64,000 bases of DNA, taken from contig JAQFVV010006645.1 in NCBI GenBank assembly GCA_028023455.1, forward strand, positions 124,001-188,000. Reading direction: 5' to 3'. The notes under the pieces were generated by a model, which saw only the letters and a program-made list of their open reading frames with translations, ran no database searches and had not been told where the DNA came from. Positions 22,167 through 36,000 of this stretch are shown here, piece by piece. Source of the stretch: Epiperipatus broadwayi (taxonomy: Eukaryota > Onychophora > Udeonychophora > Euonychophora > Peripatidae). The position numbers and the translations under genes are program-made. Numbering within the stretch: the stretch's first letter is position 1; the number at the start of each line of letters is the position of its first letter.

Positions 22167-23553
22167 TTACCTGCCTAATATCCTCTAGTACAGGGACGAT
22201 GTTAAAGCTATTTCTTCAGCTTTATTAGAACATCAAATATTTAAAGAAATATAAACACTGTCCAATAAAATGTGTATCAGTCATAGGGCTATGTTAACTA
22301 TGCTGATAACCACATAAAAACTAAATATTATTTCCATTCCTTATAACATCCTATTTCTTAAAACATCATCTTGGTTTCCTGTTCACTAAGTACTTCCAAG
22401 CCACTATCTCAACATTATTTCTCAAGATTTTTCTACATCTTACATCGATAAATAACTATCTGCATTTACAAAACAATAAATAAAATTCATTAATAAATTT
22501 AAAACAATCTAGCTGTTCCATAAGAAAAGTCTGTCCACTTCATCATTTTGTATGCTTAATCATATATAATCTAATCAGACAATATTTGAATATCCTAACA
22601 TGAAAATTTTAAAAGAATCACATAATTATTTGTTATGTTGGATTATATCACTAATAAAAAAAAATTGTCGTATGCATATTTCCAAATCAATCCTATCTCA
22701 TAATGTTTTTTAAAATGTTGTATGAAATGCGGTACATATAAGTAAAAAACTTTTACACTTCATTCTTCCAATTTATGGATGATCTAAAGAAAACAAAAAA
22801 ATATACATTATAAATTATCAATAGTTATTATTATTACCAATAACCTTTATCTAGTCATCGTGTTCAGTAGGCTTCCTTTATCCACTTGAGCATTGCAGAT
22901 ATATAAAAAAAATTCACACCCATACACTTTATATTAAAATATTTTTAGCTAAATTATTAGATTGTTATATTATAAAATTTTAATATTAATAAATTAATGT
23001 TTTTATGTTTTTCCTAATCTTATATAAAAATTTAGATTTAAACTAGGTTAACAAAATAAAAGGAATCAAAACTATAGTTACATATTTTCTTGACGATAGT
23101 TCCTGATAAGTCCAAAATGTTTATTATTTTCTCTAGAGTTTTTAAAAAATGTTCTTCTCCAAGCGCGTTAAAGTTTAAAATAAAAATAATTATTAATCCA
23201 TTTAGTAAAATTTATAGAAAATAATCCTTGGTTTTAGTATTTAGGATGATAATTATTAAATCATAATATTAATTAATCCCGTGAAGCTTCTTAATCTTCT
23301 CTACCAATATTCTCTGTGTATCCGATGCATCAATCCATCTAATTTAACTTTTAAAATATTCGATAAACTTTTAAGTACTATTTGTATTTCCATGGATCCA
23401 TTTTTTATTCAACTATGTATTCACTTTTTTATATAAGTTTCCTTCTTAATACATTTAAACTTTCATTTGGTATTTTTATATATCACTTTAAAAAATAAAT
23501 AAAAAATGTTACCTTCAGAAAGGATATAACATTTTACTCCTTTTGATATAATA

Positions 23554-23805
23554 TTATATAAAATAATTCATGCAATATACAATTGTCTTATTACTATTTA
23601 AAAAATAAATCTTGGATAGGCTTATAAATAATAATGCGTCTCCAATTTTTTCATTAGACTCCGTATGATGTCCGTGCTGTGGTTTTTTTTTTTTATGTAC
23701 CAAAAAAGTTCTCCGGTTATGCATAAATAAAGCTGTATCAATAAATATTTCAAATATTTTTTCAGTATTACAATTTATATCCATTTTATTTCGTAGTATA
23801 TCCAT
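23554..23805 (-). pseudogene. decayed coding-like segment near the palindrome interior
   Basis: An 83-codon minus-strand frame beginning MDILRNKMDINCNTEKIFEI and containing IDTALFMHNRR. The mirrored right arm (26298-26480, plus strand) starts ATGGAAATACTAC and, after frame changes, reads LDTALFMLNQK. Beyond that the two arms diverge, and a poly(T) run gives the KKKK stretch here. Either a shared ancestral gene or coincidence of a conserved DNA block; no family is recognisable. Confidence 0.25.
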
Positions 23806-25047
23806 TTTTTATTGCGTAGTTTAGGTTAAACTTTTAGATAAAATACGACTGGTAAGTACTTTAAAAAATTAGAAAATCATCTCCACGAAGTTTCTAAATA
23901 TATAATTTTTTTCTAAAACTTTCTTTTGCAAAACACTTTAAAATTATCAATTAGTTTTTGCAAAATAAACGATAAGAAAGTACCAAAAAAAATTGACTTT
24001 CTCCGGTTTCAATACATTATTAATCTCCCCCTATACCCCCGTGCAATTCATATTTATAGTCTGTAAGAATACCTATTCCTATTGGTTAATTCTTACTTTA
24101 GCTTGAGAACAAATTTACATATTTTTAGTTTATAGTAGAATTGAATTTCAAAATTAGAAATTGTGACGTAATGAACTTAAAATATTATTTAAAATATTAC
24201 TTTTAAATAAATTATTATTTTATTAAAACTATTTAAACATTTAAAATAACTTTTAAAACAATTTTAATAACTTATTCCATTTCTTAATATTCAATTTATC
24301 TATTTTTATTTAAATAAAATATTTAATTTTTATATTATGAATGTATTCGTCTTTATTACATTATTTAAAACATGTTATACGATAGTTAACTTAATGTTTA
24401 ATACTATTTACTTTTATGATAGGCAATAATTCTATCCAATTCTATAATATAACTTTTAAAATATTTTAAACTTTGTTATTATTTCAAACAAGCATGTGTG
24501 TGAGAGTATACATTAAAAGTCACATGATTAATAACTTTGACAGACGATTTTTAATCTATTTCTCTGCCTAGATTTATAAAATTGATACACTTATTATATT
24601 ATATAAAATAATTATAAAAAATTTGGAAGAACAATTTAGAAAATATAGAATTAGATATAATTTTCACCATCATAAAGTTTATTTTTAAAATATACTATAT
24701 TAATTTTGACTATTAAATATGATTATAAATTTAAACATAGCATTTATTAAATTATCAGTTTTAAACTATTAAAATCGAATTTATTAAATATACTTTTAAT
24801 TATTTATAGCTGTGTTATTTAATATGGCCAGCTTTTACAACCATATGAAACAATATTTTAAACTTTACATAACTACTTTTTAAATAATTCGCTATAATTT
24901 TATATACCACGTATTTTCTTTAGCTTTAAATTGTACTTTAAAGATATAATTGACTTAATACAATTACCATATTAAAAGAACATATTCTAAATTTAAAATT
25001 TTTAGTAATTGACTGTTATGAACTATTACCGACCTATAGAAAAGGGC

Positions 25048-25049
<2 letters not shown>

Positions 25050-25092
<43 letters not shown>
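25050..25092. repeat. (AT)n spacer at the centre of the giant palindrome
   Basis: A pure AT run of about 43 bp lies between AGAAAAGGGCACAATATA and TATATTGTGCCCTTATCT, which are themselves reverse complements. The AT run is self-complementary, so the whole centre can extrude with almost no loop. Confidence 0.95.
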
Positions 25093-25095
<3 letters not shown>

Positions 25096-28000
25096 GCCCT
25101 TATCTATAGGTCATAATAAGGTAGAATGGTCAATTGCTAAAAAATTTTAAATTTTAAGATACGTTTGTGTAATATATTGATAATAGTATGATCGATTAGA
25201 TCTTATAGTACAATTTAAGGCTGAAAATACCTGGTATATAAAAGTGTAATGAATTATTTTAAAAGAAAACAGTTAAATAAAGCTTAATTATATCCTTGCT
25301 TATGGTTGTAAAAGCTGGCCATATAAAATAACACAGCTATAAATAGTTAAAAATATATTAATAATTCGAGTATAATATTTTAAAACTAATAAATTAAATA
25401 AATGCTATATGTAGTGTTATAATTATATTTAATAGTCAAAATTAATAGAATATATTTTAAAATAAACTTTATGATGGTGAGAATTATATTTAGTTCTACA
25501 TTTTTAAATTATTTTCCAAATTTTTATAAAATATATCAGTTTTGGTAATTTAGACCGAGACGTAAATTAAAAAATCATCTGATAAAGTTAGTAATCATGT
25601 GACTGTATATTATATACCTTCACACACACGCTTGTTAGAATATAATAATAAAGTTTGTGAATTATGGAACTAAATGTAATTGCTGTCTATCGTTGAAATG
25701 AATGTTGAAATATTAAATAGTTATTTTAAATGTTTAAATGATGTAATATTTAAGTAGTGTTTAAAAGTTGAATACAGTTAATAAAAAATTAAATATTTTA
25801 TTTAAATAAAAACAAGATAAATTAAATATTAATATTAAAATAGATATTAAATATTATTTTAATAATTGTTTTAAAGTTTAAATGATTTTGATAAAATTAT
25901 AATTGAGTTTAAAAATACTATTCTAAGTAATATTTTAAAACATGACGTCATAAATTCTTTATTTTAAAAAGGTTTAATCTATTATAAAACTAAAATGTGT
26001 AAATTTGTTCACGCTAAAAAGTCATTAACCAATCAACGGAGGTAATTTAGCAGACAAAATATAAGAATTAGACGGAGCGGGAGAAAGTAATGTGTAAGTG
26101 AAGGAGGGAGTAACATATTTTTTTAGCTGTATAAGATCGTAAGCTAGAAAAGTGATATAATTTTAAAATTTTATATTTATTTTAAAAGTTTTTTTAAAAT
26201 ATAATATTTTGAACTGCCTTTACATGGAGGGCTAATTTTAAAAGTTTTCTTACCAGGATATTTTATTCAAGTTTAGCCAAAACCTTACAGTAAAAATGGA
26301 AATACTACAGAAAAAAGTACGCTAGAAATATTGATAAAGGAAAAATATTTGTAAAGTGCCTTGATACAGCTTTATTTATGCTCAACCAGAAACTTATTAT
26401 TGTAACTCAGAGGAATATAATTTGGACGTTATACGGAAAACTTAAAAGAGAAGTTACTTGCCGTCAGAAAAATTTATGACGCACAAATTTATAAGGCTAC
26501 TCTGAAGTTTTTTTATTCTTCTCTATGGAAAAATTAAGATGCGTATATCATAAAGAAAAAATTATGTAAAAGTTATAATGAAGAAAGAATGTTTATCTTT
26601 TTAAAGGAAACATTACAAAGTATATAGTACCAGAATTTTAAAAGAAGGAAAAAAGTTATAGAATAATAATATGAAAGAGCTATTGTGTTTTTATGAAAAA
26701 AAAAAACAGAAAAACTTTCTCTAAGAGGAATTAAAAAATATTATAAAGTGGTCATTGGAGGAATGCTTGATTTGGAAAATATAAATTTAAATTACTTAAT
26801 GAAAATGAATCCATGGAAACAGAAAAGTTTTATTGAATATTTAAATCAAAGTACCTAGAAGATGCATCATAAAAGTCGCGCGGGAAAATATTAGCAGAAA
26901 ATATTAGAAGAGAATATGTAGACGTTTTCTTTACGGGATTAATTGATATCATAATTAATAATTGTATTAAATATTATAAAAAACTAAGGATTGTCATCTA
27001 GGAATATTTATTAAACAGAGCAATAATTGTTTTGCCTTAAAATTGAACAAGCAGGGAGAAGAACATTAAGTGACTGAAGAAGAAATAATAAACATTTTTT
27101 TTTTAGCTTTAGTATGAACGGTTTTCAAGAAAATTTGATGAAGAAGTACAGTAAATATAGTTTGAATATTTTTTACTAATTTATTTTAAAATATAAAATG
27201 TTATGTGAGATTAGGGAAAACATAAAACATAAATTTAGTCATATTAAAATTTAAATATAATAGCTTGATAAAATTATAGAAATAGTATTTAAAATAAAGT
27301 GTATGGATGTGAATCTGATATCTACAAGGATCAAATGGATGGTGAAGCCTCCAGAACGCAACCAGGAGATAAAGGTTGTTTGGTAATTTTAATAGTTATT
27401 TATAATGCATAATGTATTTTTTTTTTAGATCATCTATTGACCTAAGAATGAAGTGTGAAAGTTTAAATTATATGTACACATTTTATACAACATTTTTAAC
27501 ATATTATGAGATAGGAGTAATTCGGATTATGCATACGATAATTTATTTAAAGTATATTAATCATATAATTTAACATAACAATTGTGTGATTCTTTTGAAC
27601 TTTCATGTGATAAAGTATTCAGATATTTAAGTAGTTTGTATATGACTAAATATACGGAGGAAAGTAGTAAGCAAGCTGTCTTATAGAACAGTGGAATAGT
27701 TTTAAAATAAATGAATTTTATTATTGTTAGAAATGCAGATATGTATTTGTCGATGTACAGTATAGAAAAATCTTGAGAAATAAGATCGGATAGTGACTTG
27801 GAAGTACTAGTGGAGAGGAAACCAAGATGATGTTTTTTTTTAAGAAATAGGAAAAATAAAGGATTTGGATCATATTTAGTTTTGTGTGATTTCAGTATAG
27901 TTAACTAAGCCCTATGACTGAACACATATAGTTTGGACAGTGTTTTTTTGCATATCTTTAAACTTTTGATGTTAGAATAAAGCTGAAGAAATAGCTTTAG

Positions 28001-29871
28001 CATCGTTCCTATAATAGAGGTTGGTAGACAGGTAAAGGTCACTCCTCTATAGTGTCTTTTAATTCACTGTGCCATGATTGTCAAGGTATATGACGAGTAA
28101 TATTCTAGTTGTATTTTGATCCTATGCATCTATCTTCGCTATCCTTATTTTGTGAATCTGCATCGGTCAGAAAGATATTTTCAAAGAAATAATGAATAAA
28201 ATAGAACTGAAGATATGTTATCGTTTATGTAAGAATAGTTTATTTGCTGGAATGTATAGAATTGTGTAACTTTAAAATTGAAAGTCCAAAATATCATAAA
28301 GAGAGAAAGAATCATATAATACAATGTAAAATTAATTCAGAAATGAATATAAGATTTTGAAAAGAAATCTAAACCAAGTATTTTAAAAGTGATAATAAAA
28401 TTTGAATGAATTTTTTTTTAATAATATTTAGAAAATAAGTATTGCATATTTATTAAGAAAATAGTTCAATAAGGTATAATAAACATATACTTGTGCATGG
28501 TATATTAATAGTTGTAATTATATCATCCGAAGTAAGGCTTGAATGAGAATATTAGGATTAATAAACATCGGATAATGAACAATAAAAAACCTAATACCGA
28601 ATGTAGAACAATGTTTTGACTTTGTAAGATTCCATACAACCAATATAAAACTAAAATTTGTTATTTTGTAGAATTTTACTACGAATGTAAATTTTGTAAA
28701 AAATATAATTTTAATAATATTAGGGATGAAAAGTGTTTGTGATAATCATCTAAGAAATGCATTTTGTAATAAGCTAACCATAATAATAAATCAAGTAATA
28801 ATACTGTATTTTCTTAAGTGTTTAAAAGATAAGATTTAACTAGGAAAAGTAAATAATATTTTGATTTCATTTTATAAACTAATAAACTAAGTTGAGATAT
28901 GAGAGTAAGGGATATCCAATGTATATAGTGTAAAAATATTGTTAATTTATTTATGATGTTAATAAACTTTGTTTTAAATTTGTTTTAAAGTTTTGTGTCC
29001 GAGTTGTTATTTCTCCACATGGATGCATGAAATCACGATACATTTATAATTGAAACAGACATATAGGTTTTGCACAAAAGGTAAACATAAAAGTGTTATA
29101 AGAATTTTGAGAATTTGTTGGTATATTAAAATTTAAAAATCATAATTTTATATTATTTATTGGTCATAAGTCGGTTGCCACAATATTACATTAAATTATA
29201 TGCTAATGTTGCCACATGTATTCTGTTGTCAGATTATTAAAATACTACCACGTACGTATTTATTTATTTCATTTAGGAAGAAATAAGATTATATTATATT
29301 ATTATTGTTATTATTATTTTTATTATTATTAGTTGCTGTGTAGTAGATTATGACATAAAATTTCCTTTTCATATTTTACTACAGTAATTTTAAATCAGTT
29401 ACAATACAATTTATGAACCTGAGATTTTATTTATTTTACTTCATTTTATTTAATTGAGCTAGATTCTTGTTATAAAGAAGATTAAGATATGATTATTATT
29501 TTAATCGTAGTGAATAGAGCTCAGAAAGTCGTAAGAATACTATGAGTTAGTTATTTGGTATAGTAAAAAGGGGGGATAGTGTTCTTATGCCATTGAGGTA
29601 GTATCGTGTGGATAATGGCTCAATGTAGTCTATCTCGTTCCCTGTATTGTCACTCCATGTCTCATGAAAATAGTAAATATTTGTTAATTTCATTTAAAAA
29701 ATTGAACCGAATTTGTATTTTAAAATTAGAGCTAGTAATCATTTTAATTAATGCTGAATATTTCATTTATTTATTTGTTAACTGAGCTAGAACCTGTAAT
29801 ATTCGTAATAAACAGTATATTTTGGGGTGAGAACGCGCGGGGGGGGGTAGAATATATATATATTGTAACCA

Positions 29872-32140
29872 GTTGGGTTACATCACACACACTAATATAG
29901 TGTATGTGAATATATATATGTGTGTGTAAAATAAAGGAAAAGTAGAAATAAACATAGAATAAATTTTTGTAGATATTATTCTATATTTTCTAAAATAAAA
30001 TAATAACAAGTAAAGGGTTAAATAACTCTGGGTTTAAAATAAAATTTCATTATGAAATTAATACTTTAAAAAAGGTCTTAATAAATATAAATATTGTATT
30101 ATTATTAATTATTACTCTGATTTTGAAATTTAAAAACACCCTGTTGTATTTTTGAAATTTTAATTAAACAAAATTTTTATCTATTAGAAATCCCCTATGT
30201 AAAAACATGTATATGTTTTCAAAGAGATTAGTGAGATAAAAATAAAAACTCTGTTTTTAATCAAGCTGCTGTTATCACCATAGATGAGTCTATAAAAGGG
30301 CTGATAACAAATTAACTCCAGTCTGGGTAATGATTTTTGAAGAGAGCAGTTTGGATTGTAGTTTTTTTGTAAGAGCTGAACAGAACAGCTTGGCTACTAA
30401 AACTTTTTGAATAAGTGGCAGAAATTAGCTAACCAAAATGGATAGCTGCAGTTTGTTGTTAGCTGTAGTAGAGAGTTGGCAGAATAGTTATCATAAACTG
30501 AGGTAGCTGAAGGCAAGATAATAGACTGTTTTCCTTAGCAGGAGTTTGAAATTCACATGGAGAAAATGACCCACTTTTTTATGCTGAAATTCATAGCCTG
30601 AAATCTATCAAACCAAGACAGCTGATTGCCTGGAATAATCCTATATAGAGCAGAGACCAACTACAAATCAAGATTTTACATGGATTGCATACTTATACCT
30701 GATGATGACAACAAACATGGATTATATTTTTCTAATGGACCAAAAGAACCAGCTTGCTAAATAAATAATTATATAGATGCTGACTATCTAAAGGCAGAGA
30801 AATCCAGATAAATGCATATACAGCTGTGGTGAGTAGAGTTATATATAAGAACTAAATTTTAAATAATTTCTTTAGTAAAATTACATTTTGAAAGTGATGA
30901 GTGAATTTGTACTTTTTATGTTTATGGTGGGTGTATAGTTGAGTAGGGCTGTGTGGATGCAATGTGCTATGGTGCTCCGAAGTATATGCTCAGCACTGTC
31001 TAGACCTAGATATTGAGCTCCCAGGGTAGTCCAGCAGTGTATATGTAGGCCTCATGTATAGGCCTTGGTCTCATGAATAGACCTCTTCTAAAGCCCCTAA
31101 GACTCACAAGAGATGAGCAGGGCTGGCTCAGTGCCTGATATTTTTTCTGGATACTATTTCTTGTGGATGATCTGTCTAGATACTTAGAAGGGGCAGTGCT
31201 TAAAAATGAGGTATTTTCTCGTGACATCATGGGGCATTGTGTACTTAGTCCATGCTTGACTATCTACTTATCATGGCATGAAGAGCTGCACTTCACGTAT
31301 TCACTTTTCCTCTCTCACCTTGCCTACTTCATCAGCATTAACTAATCAAGCAGAAAGACATTTTGAAATTTATATTTCCTTAATTCTAGAAAACGATTTT
31401 ATCTTTCATTTATTGAAAAAAAAAGAGACATTTTAAATCAATCAACAATCATCTGTCAAAAATTTGATAGTGCTTGTTTCAAGAAAAAGACTATTCAGCA
31501 AAGAGAATAAAATTGCAAGAATAATCTGTAATAATTTTATTGTGATAAATACTAATGTTATGTAGATAAATTAATATATCGCACATCTGTGCAAATTAGA
31601 TATCTATGCGTTTAAGTAAACCTATTATGTAAATGTATTTCATTTAACTGAAACTTTAATTATTTATTATATTTATATATAATTTAAGATTTGGATAATT
31701 ATTTTGCAGCAAGTCAAATAGGTTATTTCACACACACACACACACATGTATATGTGCGTATGTTATCAATTATAACACATATGTAAATTTTAATCATTTT
31801 TTTGTTGTTATTGAATGTCAATTGAAATTGATTAATTGTATATTATAAATCGTGCGTCTGTGCGCCTATATATGTAAACCATAGTAATAACTTGGATTGT
31901 AAATTTTAATTTTGTAAATCAATGTAACAATTTAAATTTTGAATAGGAATTATGTAAATTAATGTGAAAACTTGAATTTTGTAGTAATCTTGTAAATTAC
32001 AGAGGGATGACTTTATTATTGTGTATCTTTCAAAATCAGAACCCTTATAAGACCTTAATCATTTATTTATTTATTTTTTGTTATTAATAAACTTATATTT
32101 AATTGTTAAAAATTGTATTCCATCATCTCTTGTTCACATA
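29872..32140 (+). mobile_element. possible LTR-like or promoter-bearing region, identity unclear
   Basis: It begins TGTAACCAGTTGGGTTACA right after a TA run. A TATA box in TCTATAAAAGGGCTG (30289-30303) is followed by moderately GC-richer sequence. An AATAAA lies near 32088, then TTGTTCACATACA. About 110 bp further on, GGTTGGCGCAAAAGAGGATA (near 32240) resembles the primer-site region of some gypsy-type elements. These are the ordered parts of an LTR, but the implied length of about 2.3 kb is unusual and no second LTR or pol is present. An alternative right end is GTTACA at 32898-32903, next to the (TA)n. It could instead be a transcribed non-coding locus. Confidence 0.3.
30289..30303 (+). promoter_or_regulatory. 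TATA-box-like motif
   Basis: TCTATAAAAGGGCTG fits the TATAAAAG consensus and stands out from AT-rich background because of its GC flanks. An initiator-like AACTCCAGTC lies about 25 bp downstream. It supports the LTR or promoter reading of 29872-32140 but does not prove it. Confidence 0.4.
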
Positions 32141-32518
32141 CAGTAATAGAGCCCATGTTCTCTGAGCTAGATTTCGGACATGGATAAATGGGGATGTGTT
32201 TAGTGCTTTGGGCATCCAGTGATGATCAATCATTATCCTGGTTGGCGCAAAAGAGGATACTCTTTAAAGCCCATGCACTATTATTTTTTTATTTTACTTT
32301 AGTCTTATTAAAAATTTAGGTTTATAGTTGGCCAGTACAAGTGGCCTGAGCATTGATGATGATCAGCATGTTTTAATGTCCCAGCATTATTGTTTAGATT
32401 TTCTAGTTGTGTATTTTAATGGATGGGCACTAAGCTGGTGCATCCAAGTCATGTTTATGTAATTGCCCAAGCTGGCAAAGGCTCAGAAGTTAGCCTGGTC
32501 TACAGAAGACCCATTTCC

Positions 32519-32614
32519 AATCCAGTCACAAGGTTGACTGTTGATTTATATTGTTTATTGTTCAAATCCAGCCACAAGATGGTCTGTTGATTTTATTGAT
32601 TTATTGTACTGATT
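32519..32614. repeat. two-unit tandem repeat, about 46 bp
   Basis: CCAGTCACAAGGTTGACTGT followed by TGATTTATATTG is repeated as CCAGCCACAAGATGGTCTGT followed by TGATTTTATTG. It lies in a non-coding stretch between the LTR-like region and the LINE. Confidence 0.7.
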
Positions 32615-32902
32615 TGTTTATTCCCATCAATGATGATGATGGATGGTTCTCTTAATATTTACTTATACTTACTTTGACTTATTATAATGGTTGAATTTAG
32701 AATTATTATCGTTGCTCATCAGAGTAGCTGGCTGATCTCTCAATGTCTCAGAGATTTTTTAATCTCATACTCTTATGTCTTTAAATATTTACTTATAGAT
32801 AATTTTCTCAAATTATTGATATTTGTATTTCATTAAATGAACTGCGAGTGCTGAGTTTCCATCACCCCACTCCCTTTTATATTACACCCATCCTATCCTG
32901 TT

Positions 32903-32905
<3 letters not shown>

Positions 32906-32989
<84 letters not shown>
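32906..32989. repeat. (TA)n microsatellite at the LINE 3' boundary
   Basis: About 84 bp of pure TA. Sequence to its right (TTGGCCACTTACCTTCC) is the tail of the LINE. Sequence to its left (32854-32900) also resembles LINE tail sequence (compare 18515-18570), suggesting a second truncated tail copy as at 18.4 kb. Confidence 0.9.
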
Positions 32990-32995
<6 letters not shown>

Positions 32996-33089
32996 GCCAC
33001 TTACCTTCCATTTCCATTCCTGCCCTAAGTTTTACCATAATCTTATCTGTCCTGCTCCATTCCATTTCCACAATATAATCTTTGTCAAT

Positions 33090-36000
33090 TCAATAGGCTT
33101 TATATCTAAATTCTCTTATCTTTCCCCAAACCCAGCATAAAAACCAATAACCCAATTTCTGTATAATCACTTTGTTTATATTTTTCTTCCACAACTTCAT
33201 TATTTGAATCCTTTCTGTTTTCAGACATTTACATTCAATTAACAGATGCTTAATATTTTCTATGCCTTCCTTACACAACTTGCAGACTAAATCACCCACA
33301 TTTTTCCATATATTTTTCCTTGTTGCTAAACATCCTGTTCAATCCTTAAACAGTAAACTACTTTCCTTGCTATTATCATATATTAATTTGCATCCAATAT
33401 TCCATTTCCATATATATATATATATAACGATTGAAATGAAAAATAGTATGGAGAGTAACGACATATTTATATATCGTTACAATATATATATATAAACTAT
33501 TTTACTCTCCATACTAGTTCTTCATCTCTCCAACTCCCTAATCTTTATTGATCCATTTATTTTTCTATCCCATTCCTTGCCACTATAACACTCAACAATT
33601 TTCCTAACACAATCATCTCACCTTTTGTATAAGTATACTGCCATAAATTCTTTATCCAAATCTTCTGCATACTGTACAACCATTCTCACCCAGCTTGCTG
33701 CCTGCTCTTTACTCATAACCCAATTAAACACTATTTTGACTATTCTTTTATTATCCATAAACTGAAATCTACTGAATAATTTCATTTTGCTTTTTGCATC
33801 TCTCATAAAAAACTTAAACATCCTATTTCTCCTTGAATTGCCTCCTTTGCTGTCCACACATCTGCATCTAATGCATGTCTTCATACTTTGTACTTTTTCT
33901 AAATAATCTAACATCTCTTTATTAACACATAATGCATCATAACCATAAGTTAATTTTACTATTGCCACTCTCCTATAATTCTTGCTACATGATATTTATT
34001 AAATAAAAACATTGTTAACTTCTTTATCAGTTCCTATTTTTTCTTTGCTTCATTTATCAATTTTTTCTCCCATTCATCCAAGCAATTTCTCTAAATAGTT
34101 AAGACAATTCTCAAGTAGTTATACCTATTCACCACCTTCATTTTATATTCCCCAATAAAAATTCTTTGTCTTCTCTTTCCCCAGTTTTAATCATCATCAC
34201 TTGGGATTTTTCTCACTAAATTTAATCACCATCTCTTTACCCACCATTGTGTATATCCTCAGCATAACTTCCATATCTTCCCTTTTTTCTGGCACAAGAA
34301 GGCATCATTTGCAAATAAAGACTCGATAATGTATATATTCCCTTGCCACCTATTAATGTTATCTCTACTCCTCTTCCTAGTCTTTCTATTGTTCTCTCCA
34401 TTTCTTTCAAATACAACAAAAACAGAATAGATGACATGGCATCCTTGTCTTAGTCCTACCCCATTTTTAACTTTAATTGATTCTATATTTCCTAATTGAT
34501 GCATATAGTAATTATTTTCATATAATTTCTTAATAATATTCTCTAAAGCTCCATCCATTCCCAAATTTACTAAACTTACCCATAATCTATTTTTATTTAC
34601 TCTATCATATGCCTTATCTATATCTATAAAAACCATATATAACTGTCTACCTGTATTCCTACTCATATCCATAAGTTATGTAACAACAAATAAATGATCT
34701 CCTTTACATCTATCCGATTGCAAACCACCTTACATTTCTCCCACTATACTATTTTCTTCCATCCATTTTGTGACCCTTCCCACCATCATAGAACTTCATA
34801 TAACACTGACATTACCACTATCAGTCTTTAATTGCTTAACTTTCTATGATCTTTACCCTTTCTTTTAAATAGTAGCTTTACTCTTCTTGTATTACTCCAA
34901 TTACATGGAAAATCTCTCTTCTGTGCCATCTTATTAAAACATGATAATTTTAAATTTGCTCTAGGTCTTAAATTCATTACTATTTCTGTTGCCCATTCAT
35001 CCAAATCTTTTGCCTTTTCTCATCAATTTTTTCCCTGCCTTATTCACTTCATTTTCTGTAACCCTAATATTTCCATTACTATTTTCTTTCATTTTTATTG
35101 TCTCTCTGTCCCTCATATCTAACATTTTTTTATTCATTACATACTTATTTAAGGTTGTTTCTAATTCTTCTCTATAGCTGCACTCTATTCCTTCATCATG
35201 TAGTAATGCTATTTTACTCTCTTTCATATTTCTTCTTTTAATGTATTTCCAAAATTTTTTACTCCCATGTCCACTTTTATTAATATCCTCCAATAATTTA
35301 CTATTCAATTTCATTCTATATTTTAGCCAACTTCTTTTTTAAAAATACTTTTCCCATTTAAAATTAACATCTTTTTCATTTTCTTTGTTCTTAATAGCAT
35401 ACTTACATTCTCTGCATGCTTTTTATTCTTTTTTATATTTTTACTAACTCTCACTTTCCTATTACTTTCATTCTTCTGAATATTCTCACCTAAAATCCTA
35501 TTTGCCACTTTTTCTACTTCACCACACCAGTACTTATATACAACCCAAATCAACTCTTCCATGCTTTCTTTAACTTTTATTTTATATTCTTCTAATTTAC
35601 TCTTATAATTCATTCTCCATCCACATTTTTCACTATCCTTCCTACTGTTATTACAAGTTTCCATCATATTACTAACCATTTCTATTATAAAAAAATTGTG
35701 ATCATTATTACATATGCTCTCTTCATTATCAAACATTTAATTTTCCATACTTTATTCATTCCCTCTTTCTCTACTAATACATAATTTATTATGTGAAATA
35801 TATTATTTCTAGACCATGTATATTGTTCCTCATAAATATTTGATAAATTTTCAATGCTCAAATTCACTCTCTGACAAAAATTATTCAAAAGCTGTCCATT
35901 CTTGTTATTTAAATTGTCAATTTCTTTAATATGCCCATTCACACCCCTTATAACCATTATTCTTTTCCCCTTTTTAGAAAATTCTATATATCTTTAACCT

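Larger units (their letters stand above)
20302..29812. repeat. giant imperfect palindrome, arms about 4.7 kb
   Basis: The left arm 20302-25049 and right arm 25093-29812 are reverse complements over their length, with many substitutions and indels. Matched pairs run throughout: 20505/29600 (TACCTCAATGGCATAAGAAC with its complement), 20560/29545, 20740/29345, 20900/29240, 21125/29030 (ATTTCATGCA, GGAGAAATA, TCGGACACAAAA), 22210/27985, 22285/27905, 22375/27820, 22900/27330, 23390/26810, 23730/26370, 24110/26025, 24830/25310 (GGCCAGCTTTTACAACCAT) and 25030/25105. Sums of paired coordinates stay near 50100-50190, so there is no large one-sided indel. The limits may extend to about 20222 and 29855 (CTCACCCC against GGGGTGAG). 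Base composition is even more AT-rich than its surroundings. No intact gene was found in either arm. Confidence 0.9.

Noticed and set aside
32848-33078. 76-codon plus-strand frame with a long Tyr-Ile repeat
   Set aside because: It translates the (TA)n microsatellite and antisense LINE tail.
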